DNA of 64,000 nt. Origin: Ornithinimicrobium faecis. GTDB taxonomy: Bacteria > Actinomycetota > Actinomycetes > Actinomycetales > Dermatophilaceae. The DNA lies in assembly GCF_023923225.1 (NCBI RefSeq), contig NZ_CP099489.1, positions 4,278,001-4,342,000 of the forward strand, read 5' to 3'. Below the pieces are notes generated by a model. That model was not told the DNA's origin. It did not search any database and worked only from the letters and a program-made list of their open reading frames with translations. How positions within the stretch are numbered: the stretch's first letter is position 1; each line of letters begins with the position of its first letter. Made by a program: the position numbers and the translations under genes. Shown here one piece after another: positions 26,383 to 34,243 of the stretch.

Positions 26383-29072
26383 CCACCCCACGTGACGCGG
26401 TTGGTGGTCATGGCCTGACGCGTTTCGGTCCCTTCGTGGCGCACGTAGACACGCGCACGATAGACACCAGCCGCAAGACCGACGAACCGCCAGGAACGCA
26501 GTCCCCGCCGGTAAGGCACACGCTCGACGACTTTCTCGCCTCGCAGCAGCCGAATCTCCGCACTCTGGCTCGGAGCGATCCCAGGGAGCGCGACCTCCAA
26601 TCCGGAGTCCGTCCCCACGAGCGCCAGTCCGTCAAACGGGGAACCTTCATGCTCTTGGATCCAGTCGAGCAACTGGTCTTGGGCAAAGTCACGGAACGCG
26701 GGCCCGATGTCCGAGTGCGTGAGTCCATCCACCTCGTGAACGGTCCAGTGTTGGTGCCCGCGGCGGGTCAGCGCGTCCACGAGATCGGGGACGTGCCGTT
26801 TCAGGTGATGGTCGCGGGTGCCCACCACAAGGTCCAGCCTTGTCTCCGGATCAATATCACCTAGGGCCTCCGGGATGATCCGATCGAGCCACTCGGCATC
26901 CTCAGAGGTTGTCCCTCCCGCCATGAACTCCTGGATGTTGGGTCGATTTCTCGACACGTGGAAGCCGATGTTGACCTGTGGTGCTCCAACGACGATCCGG
27001 CCGACCTTCAGGTTGGTGCCGTGAATGATCGCCGCGGACCCGCCCTTGGAGGAGCCAACGACGGCCACTCGCTCGAGGGGGATCGAGCACCTGTTCATCA
27101 CCGACTGCACAAGCCGCGTCACGGCATCGCGAATATGTGTTGAGCGGTGGTCCGAGAAGTAATACGCTCCACCCTCGCCGAAGTCGTCCAACACATAGAG
27201 TCGATTGACCGGCAGACCGTCCAGCAGTCGCTTGTAGTTGTAGGTGAAACTCCCGTCAGGTGCCATGGCGGAGAACGCAACTACGAGGTTCTTCGACGCG
27301 GGGTTGGTCTCCAACAGATAGTTGACGGGAACGTCGTCCTGCCATGTCCTCCAGGGCGACCTCGGGGCTGCCACCCCCCAGTCACGGTAGAACCACTGAC
27401 TGTTGCGAATTGTTGTTCGCAATGAGGCGTTCACACCGCGCAGCCTGATGCGCACCACCGTGCCCGGCCGGTGATCTCCGAACTTCGGAAACCGCATGGC
27501 CCGAACCCGCCCTGACGCACTCGGGCGCTCGAGGCTGACGGAGAGCGGAACATCTGCCGACCACACCATCTCCAGAGCCTTCTCACCCGCCACATACAGC
27601 TCCACACCATGGCTGCGCAGGAAGGTGTGCACCCCCGGCCCGACATGCCACAACACCTCATAGTCATGGTCGAGCTCGTCCGCGGACTCCAGCGTGTCGG
27701 TGACAGTGACGGCCAGGTCCTCGCCAGCCTGGTCCACAGCCACTTCCCGGGCATGCGTGGCCGACGCCGATCGCGTGTTGACTCCTCGCACGTGCAGGCA
27801 TCGCGCGTCAGGACCAGCTCCCAGATCCTCCAGCGACACACCGCCCGGACTCTTGTCCACCCTTGGCAGAGAGCGTCCGTCGACAACGACGGTATTGTGT
27901 GCGAACTGCGAGAACGCGTACTTGGTGAGCGGGTTGTCGTACTCGTACCCATACGGGCCAGCCTCGGTCAGGAGCCATCGTCCACGACCGAAGAGGGTGA
28001 GCGCCAAGTCGTCGTTGTGGTGGTGATACTGCGACAGGTAAGCAGCCTTGAAGGTGATCTGGTAGGCGTTCGGATCACTCCACGAGGTGCGGTGGAAGGC
28101 ATAGCCACTATCGGGGAATACTGCGGTGGCCTCCGTCGGTTGCACCCCGTCTGCCCCCTCGCTGATGGCGTAGCGGTATGCCTGGCCGGCGAACGTGTCA
28201 CGGTGTCCGGTGTTCCGCACTCGCGCCACCTTCGTGTCCCCCAGCGGTGCGAGATATCCGTTCGGGAGGATGGAGTGCACGGCAAACCGCTCTGCCCGGT
28301 GGTATATATCAGTCAGGAGGTCACTGGCAGGCGCCTCGAGTTGCCGTAACACAGGGAGTGCGTCGCGCAGGAACCGAGCAACCATGAGGTGGTAGCCGGG
28401 GCTGTTCTCCACGTGCGCGCCGTCCCGCGCGAAGGCACGTGTGAAGTACTCCTCGAGGCGAGCGACGGAGCAGTCAATCACGCGCTCCAACTCCAGCTGC
28501 GACGCGAACCACTTACCCCCGGCGGCGTACCTCAGCAGCGCAAGGTCCTGCAACATGCCGTGATTATTGAGGCCAGCGTGGAACGAGTCGTCCATCAGCA
28601 GTCCTGCTGTGGAGTTCGCCAGTTCCGTCAAGCCAGCCAGGCGCTCATCATCAAGGGCGTGCCAGTGGTCGTCGAGAAACCGCACGAGTTGCATCAGGCG
28701 TTGCCCGGTCGTCTCGTCGTGATAGGCCATGGAGGAGTCATCGACCTGCGGTGCCACGTCCTTCCACCGCAGGAACATGTCAGCAACCGTGAGCACCGAC
28801 TCCGGTTGGTGTGGATCTTCGGCGTCCAGGTATGTCCGGTGCCAGTCAGCCAGGAACAGCATTCCGTGGATATAGCGGCCGACCGTGCGGGGCAGCGGCC
28901 GAAGCCAGCACCTGCCGTCCTCGTAGTCGACCTTGGGGAGGTTCGGGTGAGTGATCACCCCGTCCTCGAGAAGGTGCCTGGCCCGCTCCCGGGCCGCGGG
29001 TCCGTGCGTGACGGGGACAAAGATGTCGGTCAACTCGCGACTGGGCCTTCGCGCAGTCGGAGCCTCATGCAT
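26379..29072 (-). CDS. Heparinase II/III-like lyase fused to alpha/beta-hydrolase and Ig-like domains
   Basis: 897 residues from ATG 29072 (MHEAPTARRPSRELTDIFVPV), chosen because it aligns with the start of the 16499 protein and overlaps the upstream sulfotransferase stop by 8 nt. Residues 1-~575 are a heparinase II/III unit: LNNHGMLQDLALLRYA near 169, HVENSPGYHL near 219, YHHHNDDLALTLFGRGRW near 349, NPLTKYAFSQFAHNTVVVDG. From about 587 a second unit begins (NLVVAFSAMAPDGSFTYNYK), with nucleophile elbow VVGSSKGGSAA near 674 and VDGLTHSDIGPAF as the likely His region. This resembles XcbB/CpsF- or Asp2-like hydrolases. The last ~60 residues are Ig-like. Convergent with the 25156 hydrolase (4-nt overlap). 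Cleaving and deacylating activities on one glycan are inferred. Confidence 0.8.
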   Translation of the reverse strand: MHEAPTARRPSRELTDIFVPVTHGPAARERARHLLEDGVITHPNLPKVDYEDGRCWLRPLPRTVGRYIHGMLFLADWHRTYLDAEDPHQPESVLTVADMFLRWKDVAPQVDDSSMAYHDETTGQRLMQLVRFLDDHWHALDDERLAGLTELANSTAGLLMDDSFHAGLNNHGMLQDLALLRYAAGGKWFASQLELERVIDCSVARLEEYFTRAFARDGAHVENSPGYHLMVARFLRDALPVLRQLEAPASDLLTDIYHRAERFAVHSILPNGYLAPLGDTKVARVRNTGHRDTFAGQAYRYAISEGADGVQPTEATAVFPDSGYAFHRTSWSDPNAYQITFKAAYLSQYHHHNDDLALTLFGRGRWLLTEAGPYGYEYDNPLTKYAFSQFAHNTVVVDGRSLPRVDKSPGGVSLEDLGAGPDARCLHVRGVNTRSASATHAREVAVDQAGEDLAVTVTDTLESADELDHDYEVLWHVGPGVHTFLRSHGVELYVAGEKALEMVWSADVPLSVSLERPSASGRVRAMRFPKFGDHRPGTVVRIRLRGVNASLRTTIRNSQWFYRDWGVAAPRSPWRTWQDDVPVNYLLETNPASKNLVVAFSAMAPDGSFTYNYKRLLDGLPVNRLYVLDDFGEGGAYYFSDHRSTHIRDAVTRLVQSVMNRCSIPLERVAVVGSSKGGSAAIIHGTNLKVGRIVVGAPQVNIGFHVSRNRPNIQEFMAGGTTSEDAEWLDRIIPEALGDIDPETRLDLVVGTRDHHLKRHVPDLVDALTRRGHQHWTVHEVDGLTHSDIGPAFRDFAQDQLLDWIQEHEGSPFDGLALVGTDSGLEVALPGIAPSQSAEIRLLRGEKVVERVPYRRGLRSWRFVGLAAGVYRARVYVRHEGTETRQAMTTNRVTWGG

Positions 29073-30000
29073 CGGTAACCGGATACCCGAAGTAGCCCCC
29101 CAGAGCGGCGAGCTGCTCCTGTGCATGGCGCCGCGCTTGCGCGGGGACCGTTGGCGCCGCCCCGACGAACAGGTTGGTGGACCGAGCGCCGGAGCTCCCA
29201 GCGAGTCGCTCCGCGGACTGCGCCTGAATCGTGCGCTCGAGCCGGTCCGCATCGAGCGGAGTCCCAGTCAGTGCACACACCGCTCCGAGCACGGGCAGGG
29301 GATCGGTCAGCAGATTTTCGTAGCGGACAACGAGGTCAAAGACCTGCTCCTTGGCAGCGGTCAGGAACTGCTTGATCGTGACGATGTTCTGCTGGAGGTA
29401 AGCCATGTCGTCGGCGTCCGGTGCAACGTCCTGCCGGTACTCACCCTTGCGAAACACACGGGACAGGCAGACGTCCACGGGGTTCCTCAACAGGAGCACG
29501 CGGAGTGTTCCAGGGTCTGCTTTGAGGAAGACATCAGGATTCGCGGAGTGCATGGAGTGGACCACCGTTGCTGTCGCATCGTCCGACGTGCCTCCGGCGT
29601 GCAGGAGATGGAGCGCGTCCGTGAACGTGGCACCGTCCACACCCTCCAGGCCGCGGATATCGTCGTGCAGGACCCGCGGCAGGTAAACTTCGCCGGCGCC
29701 CAACATGCCCGCCCCGTCCACGAGCATGTGCTCAAGCCAATGCGACCCCGAGCTCCCGATGTTGGCGAGGTGCACCGTGCGTCGTCGCGTTCTGGAGCGC
29801 TGCTGCGCGGCGGACCAGAGCGATGTCAGGACCTCGTCCCGACCACGACCGGTCTCCACGGACAGTTTACGAAGTCGCTGGTTGATCTTGCGCGCCTGCC
29901 GCTGGGCCCGCTCCGGCCAGAACTTCTCCGGTGAGCGGCAGTAGTCTAGGAACAGGCGTTCGCCACTGGCCTCGGTGGTGGTCATCGATCCACTCGTCAT
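29065..30000 (-). CDS. Sulfotransferase family protein 1
   Basis: 311 residues from ATG 30000 (GAGAGAG upstream; a GTG at 30003 is also possible). The 5'-phosphosulfate-binding loop is NIGSSGSHWLEHML near residue 78 and the 3'-phosphate-binding block is VLLLRNPVDVCLSRV. Both are standard for PAPS-dependent carbohydrate sulfotransferases. It sits between wecC-B (gap about 24 nt) and the heparinase fusion (8-nt overlap) in one minus-strand transcript. Sulfation of the ManNAcA-type glycan is inferred from this position. Confidence 0.82.
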   Translation of the reverse strand: MTSGSMTTTEASGERLFLDYCRSPEKFWPERAQRQARKINQRLRKLSVETGRGRDEVLTSLWSAAQQRSRTRRRTVHLANIGSSGSHWLEHMLVDGAGMLGAGEVYLPRVLHDDIRGLEGVDGATFTDALHLLHAGGTSDDATATVVHSMHSANPDVFLKADPGTLRVLLLRNPVDVCLSRVFRKGEYRQDVAPDADDMAYLQQNIVTIKQFLTAAKEQVFDLVVRYENLLTDPLPVLGAVCALTGTPLDADRLERTIQAQSAERLAGSSGARSTNLFVGAAPTVPAQARRHAQEQLAALGGYFGYPVTDA

Positions 30001-30024
30001 CACGCGTCTCTCTCGGCTGTGGGT

Positions 30025-31269
30025 TCAATTGCGCCAGATGCCGCGGGTGTCGATGACGTGCTTGCCGTCCAGCGTGGTGGTGTCCATGGCCTTGAACTCC
30101 TTGTGGTCTACGAGCAGCACGACGACGTCGGCTGCAGTGATGGCGTCATGCACGGGTGTCAGGACCAGGTTGGTGTGCCCTGCGAGCTTGGCCGGGAGTT
30201 CGGTCACGTTCGGCTCCACCGCGAGCACCTTGCCCTGCGGCAATGCCTCAGCCAGCAACCTAGTGATGTCCAGTGCTGGGGACTCGCGCATGTCATCAAT
30301 GTCAGGCTTAAACGCCAACCCCAACGCCGCCACCACCGGAGAATCCTTGCCCTCAGCTGCTTCCAACACCTTGGAAATCACATACTGCGGCTTGGCGTCA
30401 TTCACCTCACGCGCCGTGCGGATCAACCGCGCCTGCTCCGTTGCCGCAGACACGATAAACCACGGATCCACCGCAATACAGTGCCCACCCACCCCCGGAC
30501 CCGGCTGCAAAATGTTCACCCGCGGATGCTTGTTCGCCAACTCGATCAACTCAAACACATCAATCCCCAACCGCTCAGAGATGATCGACAACTCATTCGC
30601 AAACGCGATATTCACATCCCGGAACGAGTTCTCTGTCAGCTTCGCCATCTCCGCCGTCGTCGCATCCGTCAGGAAGATGTCCGCGTGACAGAACACCTCA
30701 TACAACTCCTTCGCACGCTGAGCCGCGTGCGAAGTCAACCCACCCACGATCCGGTCGTTCTCCACCAACTCGACCATCACCCGCCCCGGCAACACCCGCT
30801 CCGGACAGTGCGCCACATCCACCGTCATCGCATCCGGCTCAGCGTTCAGGTTCAACTCCGGACGCGCCGCCAGGATCCGCTGACCCACCCGCTCCGTCGC
30901 CCCTGGAGGAGACGTCGACTCCAGAATCACCAACTCCCCACCCGAGAGCTGCGGGATAATCCCGTCCGTCGCCGCATCGATATATGACAAGTCCGCCTCG
31001 TGCCCGTCCTTGAACGGCGTCGGCACCGCGATGATGTACACATCAGCCTTCGGCGTGTCCTTCTGCGCCGACAACAACCCCCGCGACACCGCCCCCGCCA
31101 CATGGATCCCCAGATCCGGCTCAACAAACGGCACCTCACCCCGATTCACCGCATCAACATGCCGATCACTGACATCCACCCCCACAACCCCAACACCGTT
31201 GCTCGCCAAAATCGCCGCCGTCGGCAAACCGATATACCCCAAACCGATCACCACAACACGCTGACCCAC
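30025..31269 (-). CDS. wecC: UDP-N-acetyl-D-mannosaminuronate dehydrogenase, copy B
   Basis: 414 residues, nearly identical to copy A (18317-19561). The same active-site blocks are present: VIGLGYIGLPTAAIL, GPGVGGHCIAVDPWF and GLAFKPDIDDMRESPA. Differences cluster in the first ~75 and last ~100 codons, while the middle 402 bases are identical in DNA. It heads a minus-strand transcript with sulfotransferase 1 and the heparinase fusion. Its upstream homology to copy A ends at about 31311, where an IS3 remnant begins, so its promoter may be partly IS-derived. Confidence 0.93.
   Translation of the reverse strand: MGQRVVVIGLGYIGLPTAAILASNGVGVVGVDVSDRHVDAVNRGEVPFVEPDLGIHVAGAVSRGLLSAQKDTPKADVYIIAVPTPFKDGHEADLSYIDAATDGIIPQLSGGELVILESTSPPGATERVGQRILAARPELNLNAEPDAMTVDVAHCPERVLPGRVMVELVENDRIVGGLTSHAAQRAKELYEVFCHADIFLTDATTAEMAKLTENSFRDVNIAFANELSIISERLGIDVFELIELANKHPRVNILQPGPGVGGHCIAVDPWFIVSAATEQARLIRTAREVNDAKPQYVISKVLEAAEGKDSPVVAALGLAFKPDIDDMRESPALDITRLLAEALPQGKVLAVEPNVTELPAKLAGHTNLVLTPVHDAITAADVVVLLVDHKEFKAMDTTTLDGKHVIDTRGIWRN
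30635..31036 (-). repeat. 402-bp segment identical to 18927-19328
   Basis: Second copy of the perfectly conserved block inside the two wecC genes, in the same orientation, suggesting recent gene conversion or recombination. Confidence 0.95.
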
Positions 31270-31308
31270 AACACAACCTCACTCCCGACGACAACGACCA
31301 CCGCCACA

Positions 31309-31460
31309 CTACTGCGTAAGACCTCCTGGGTCCTCTGCCGCTCGTGCGGGTTGCGGCTCTCGGTTGAGAGTCGCGTAGCGGGCGGCTCCAAACTCCACTG
31401 GGGTAATCATGCCAAGGCTTCCCTGCAAGCGTCGCTGGTTGTACCAGACACAGCGGCCAG
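31309..31460 (-). pseudogene. IS3-family transposase C-terminal remnant
   Basis: The minus strand reads W-Y-N-Q-R-R-L-Q-G-S-L-G-M-I-T-P-V-E-F followed by AARYATLNREPQP and a TAG at 31309. This is the end of an IS3-family integrase (usual form WYN-x-R-R-L-H-S-S-L-G-Y-x-T-P-x-E-F). The catalytic DDE part is missing and upstream sequence no longer matches, so only about 50 codons survive. It abuts the promoter region of wecC-B. Confidence 0.8.
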
Positions 31461-31703
31461 TGCGGTCAGGCCCGGAGCACCTCCTCCTCCCCGCTCGAAC
31501 GCCACGTCTTCTTGCCCCCAAAGCCTAAGGAGAACGTTCACCCGGCAGCTCGTGACTACGCCTCGTGCCAGCAGACCATGCGACGTGCCAGACTGGATTG
31601 CTACGCGACGTGCCACGCGGCGGTGTGGACATCCGCATGACGGTGAAGTTTGAACACCCGAATCCATTCGTTGTCTCAATGTGGCGGACGTCGCGCGCCT
31701 GGC
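31461..31703. other. Intergenic region without recognisable gene
   Basis: 243 bases between the IS3 remnant and the end of sulfotransferase 2. Short open frames exist on both strands but none has a ribosome site or recognisable similarity. Probably degraded insertion-associated DNA. Confidence 0.5.
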
Positions 31704-32678
31704 TCAGCGCAATAAGTTCAGTGCCTTGGCTGCGTCGGCCAGCGCCTCTTTATAGCCAACGCGCCGCTCCGCCTGCGCCGCCCGGCGGGTGCGGTCTCGC
31801 ACGATCATGTCGGAGGCGGTGTACAGGTTTCGGAAATTAACCCGGTGCCGATCCACGCTGGCGATGTACTCGGACTGTTCGACCTTGCCCCGAGCGTACA
31901 TTTCGAGGTCGATCCAGAGCGCACTGGCAATGTTGCGCAAAGCGAGCGGGATCCGATTGCCATCCCAGGTGCGCCGAACCCGCCGCAGTTCGGGGTCAAC
32001 AAATTCATCGACCCGAGCCGCGTCAGCTCCATTGAGGTCCAGTTGGAGATCGCAGCACTCCTGTAGCGGTGCCAGTTCGCGACGCCAGTCGCTCAACAAG
32101 TCGGCATACATAATCGAGTGCCGCTGGCCCATTCGAGTGGCCTCCTCGGCGACAAGGTTGAGATTGATCCACCCGGCTAGCAGCGCCGTCTCCGCCCGCA
32201 ATCGTTCACTCCCCTCCCTGCCCGGCGTGTAGTGGCGGGAGTGGCTGGACACCACCTCCGCAGGGTGACGCAACATCGTGACATAGCAGACACGCAAGCC
32301 CATTTCTGCTGCCACCTCCGCCCACAGCGAAGCCACCCACACCGTCCGAGGGTCCTTGACGACGAGCCGGGTCTCTGAGGCTGATACGGCGTCAAGCCAG
32401 TCGTGCAACTCAGCCTGGTAGTCGCCTCTTCGGGCGGTCTGCAATACCCGCGACGAGGCCAACGGGTCACCATCAGCAAAGACATACCCCGACGCCGCCA
32501 AGATACGTTGGTGAAAGTCCACGACCCACTGCGGTTCGAAATGCCCGCGCGGGTTTGACGGGTCGGCACTCACAACCGGCGGCGGGACATGGAAGCCCAA
32601 GTGGCTCAGCACTCCGGCTAGCGAACTCGTACCGGAGCGGCCGGCGCCCACCACGAGGACCAGCACCCGATCTGTCAC
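31704..32678 (-). CDS. Sulfotransferase family protein 2
   Basis: 324 residues from GTG 32678, with GGAGGAG 5 nt upstream; the frame is open further 5' but that start has no such site. MTDRVLVLVVGAGRSGTSSL carries the PAPS-binding loop G-A-G-R-S-G-T-S-S. LVVKDPRT, then VTMLRHPAEVVSSHSRHY, gives the 3'-phosphate-binding segment. The C-terminal ~80 residues are Arg-rich and helical. Likely uses PAPS to sulfate a carbohydrate. Monocistronic, between the IS remnant and the wecB pseudogene. Confidence 0.82.
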   Translation of the reverse strand: MTDRVLVLVVGAGRSGTSSLAGVLSHLGFHVPPPVVSADPSNPRGHFEPQWVVDFHQRILAASGYVFADGDPLASSRVLQTARRGDYQAELHDWLDAVSASETRLVVKDPRTVWVASLWAEVAAEMGLRVCYVTMLRHPAEVVSSHSRHYTPGREGSERLRAETALLAGWINLNLVAEEATRMGQRHSIMYADLLSDWRRELAPLQECCDLQLDLNGADAARVDEFVDPELRRVRRTWDGNRIPLALRNIASALWIDLEMYARGKVEQSEYIASVDRHRVNFRNLYTASDMIVRDRTRRAAQAERRVGYKEALADAAKALNLLR

Positions 32679-32910
32679 GACATCTCCTCCGATCGTGGGA
32701 GGCACGGGGCCCCTCAGTGACTCCAGCCGACTCTGCCAGCGACCAGTGCGGTCTAGCGCAACCAACTCTACCTACCTCGGTGGTGCGACACGTGGGGTGT
32801 CCTGACCCCAGGGACTGCGTCGCGGCGTCGGTGAACAAAACTCAGGCTCCGCCCCCGCGAGCTGATGACGCGACGCCCGACTATCACGTGTGAGGAAGCA
32901 CGACCCACTA
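32679..32910. other. Intergenic region, divergent spacer before wecB pseudogene
   Basis: 232 bases. It contains the promoter side of sulfotransferase 2 and no gene I can support. No strong hairpin or repeat was seen. Confidence 0.4.
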
Positions 32911-33489
32911 CAGCACCCAGGCGCAGCCATCAAGGTGTCGCCGCTTATCAAGTATAAATTACCGTGAAGACCTTGAGTCACTCACGGCGGTGAACGGTCA
33001 GCACCACGGTATACTCGGGTAACAAGGCCTCTGGCATCGTGCACGCGTGTCTCGTCCATTGGCAGATGCAGAACGTGCAGATTGATATCGGCGTTCTGCC
33101 GCCAGACCGGTGGCACATTTGGGCCCCGGCCTGCACAGCTTCAAAGTGCGTTCTCTTTCCAGTGATTACAACCCGCAAGATCACAACCCAGATGTCAGCC
33201 CCGCAACTGCACCGGCGGTGGACGGCGAAAGTCAACCTTCCGGCGGCCCATCCTGGCCACCACGCACGGGCGGGACACATGGACTGCTCCGGGGCCGACA
33301 GGTTCAGAGCTCGACAACGCGCCGCTGCGCCCCACAAGCATCCCGGCGTCTTGACCCACCATTCCTCCCCTCAGCGGGGGCCGCACCTTCCAGCCAGGGT
33401 CTGCCACCGATGGGGTGAACCTCACCGACAGCCGTGGCATGCGTTGCGTGTGGGGGACGGTAGAGGGACTCCACGATCTCGTAGCCTAA
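32911..33489 (+). pseudogene. wecB: Decayed wecB (UDP-GlcNAc 2-epimerase) pseudogene
   Basis: Fragments of wecB occur in the correct order but in shifting frames with deletions. AIKVSPLIK (32925-32951) matches AIKVAPVIK. ESLTAVNGQH (about 32974-33003) matches ESLTAVTGQH, with TTGAGTCACTCACGGC identical in DNA. VLPPDRWHLGPGLHS (about 33090-33137) matches FYRQIPVVHLEAGLRS. AACCCGCAAGATCACAACCC (33170-33189) corresponds to the NRKITTQ codons, AKVNL to SKANL, and LATTHGRDTW (about 33250-33285) to LVTTHRRENW. VNLTDSRG and GTVEGLHDLVA, ending at a TAA (33487-33489), match VVLTDSGG and the GTVKLIGTD region. Frameshifts and at least three deletions rule out a functional enzyme. Confidence 0.8.
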
Positions 33490-33530
33490 GGTTTCTATGT
33501 CTCCGCAATCCCGCCAGGAAGGCCAGCAGC

Positions 33531-34220
33531 ATGCCAGACACGAGTGGCAAGGATTTTTCCCACCTGTTCATCGTCACCTACGGCCGATCGGGCTCCACGA
33601 CGCTCCAGGCTCTCCTCAACTCGATCCCTGGTTACCTCATTCGGGGGGAGCACCATCAGGCCCCGCATTTTCTGTATCAGTACCATCAGACGCTCCTGGC
33701 TGACCACCGTCGATTCAAGGATCTCCAGGAGCGTGAAAAGAACCCGATCGGCCCGCTCACGCCGTCCAATCCATTCTTCGGAGTCGACGACTTTTCGGTC
33801 GATGTTGCCCTAAGCGAGTATGCGAAACTCATCACAACCACGATTCTGCGTCCCGACCAGGAAACGCGGGTCACTGGCTACAAGGAAATTCGCTGGTACC
33901 AACCCGACGTCCTGGACTTCATCGAGTGGCTCCGATTGGTGTTCCCCGGCTCGCGTTTCCTGATCAACTCGAGGCGTCATGAGGATGTCGCCCAGAGCAA
34001 GTGGTGGGCCCAGGATCCGGACGCACTCAAAAAATTGGCCCGCATCCAGGAAACGTTCACCGAGGTTGCGCAACGCCTCGATCATCTCGCGTTCCATGTG
34101 CAGTATGAGGAGTGGAACGGCAACCCGGAGGCATTCCGGTCGCTCTATGAGTGGCTCGATGAGCCGTTCGACCTCGAGGTGGTCGGCGACGTGCTGTCGC
34201 GATACCATTCTTTCAAGTAG
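33531..34220 (+). CDS. Sulfotransferase family protein 3
   Basis: 229 residues from ATG 33531 (MPDTSGKDFSHLF), with AGGAAGG upstream; the open frame extends 5' into the wecB pseudogene. It has the PAPS loop FIVTYGRSGSTTLQALLNS near residue 14 and the second block FPGSRFLINSRRHEDVAQSK. WAQDPDALKKLARIQETF follows as a helical segment. It resembles short bacterial sulfotransferases in glycan loci. Convergent with the GT4 gene ending at 34244. Possibly monocistronic. Confidence 0.82.
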   Translation: MPDTSGKDFSHLFIVTYGRSGSTTLQALLNSIPGYLIRGEHHQAPHFLYQYHQTLLADHRRFKDLQEREKNPIGPLTPSNPFFGVDDFSVDVALSEYAKLITTTILRPDQETRVTGYKEIRWYQPDVLDFIEWLRLVFPGSRFLINSRRHEDVAQSKWWAQDPDALKKLARIQETFTEVAQRLDHLAFHVQYEEWNGNPEAFRSLYEWLDEPFDLEVVGDVLSRYHSFK

Positions 34221-34243
34221 AACGCACCCTTTCGGGCGACTCC

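Noticed and set aside
32766..33038. Promoter or small gene in the spacer before sulfotransferase 3
   Set aside because: The right part is better explained as the start of the wecB pseudogene; the short frames there lack ribosome sites.
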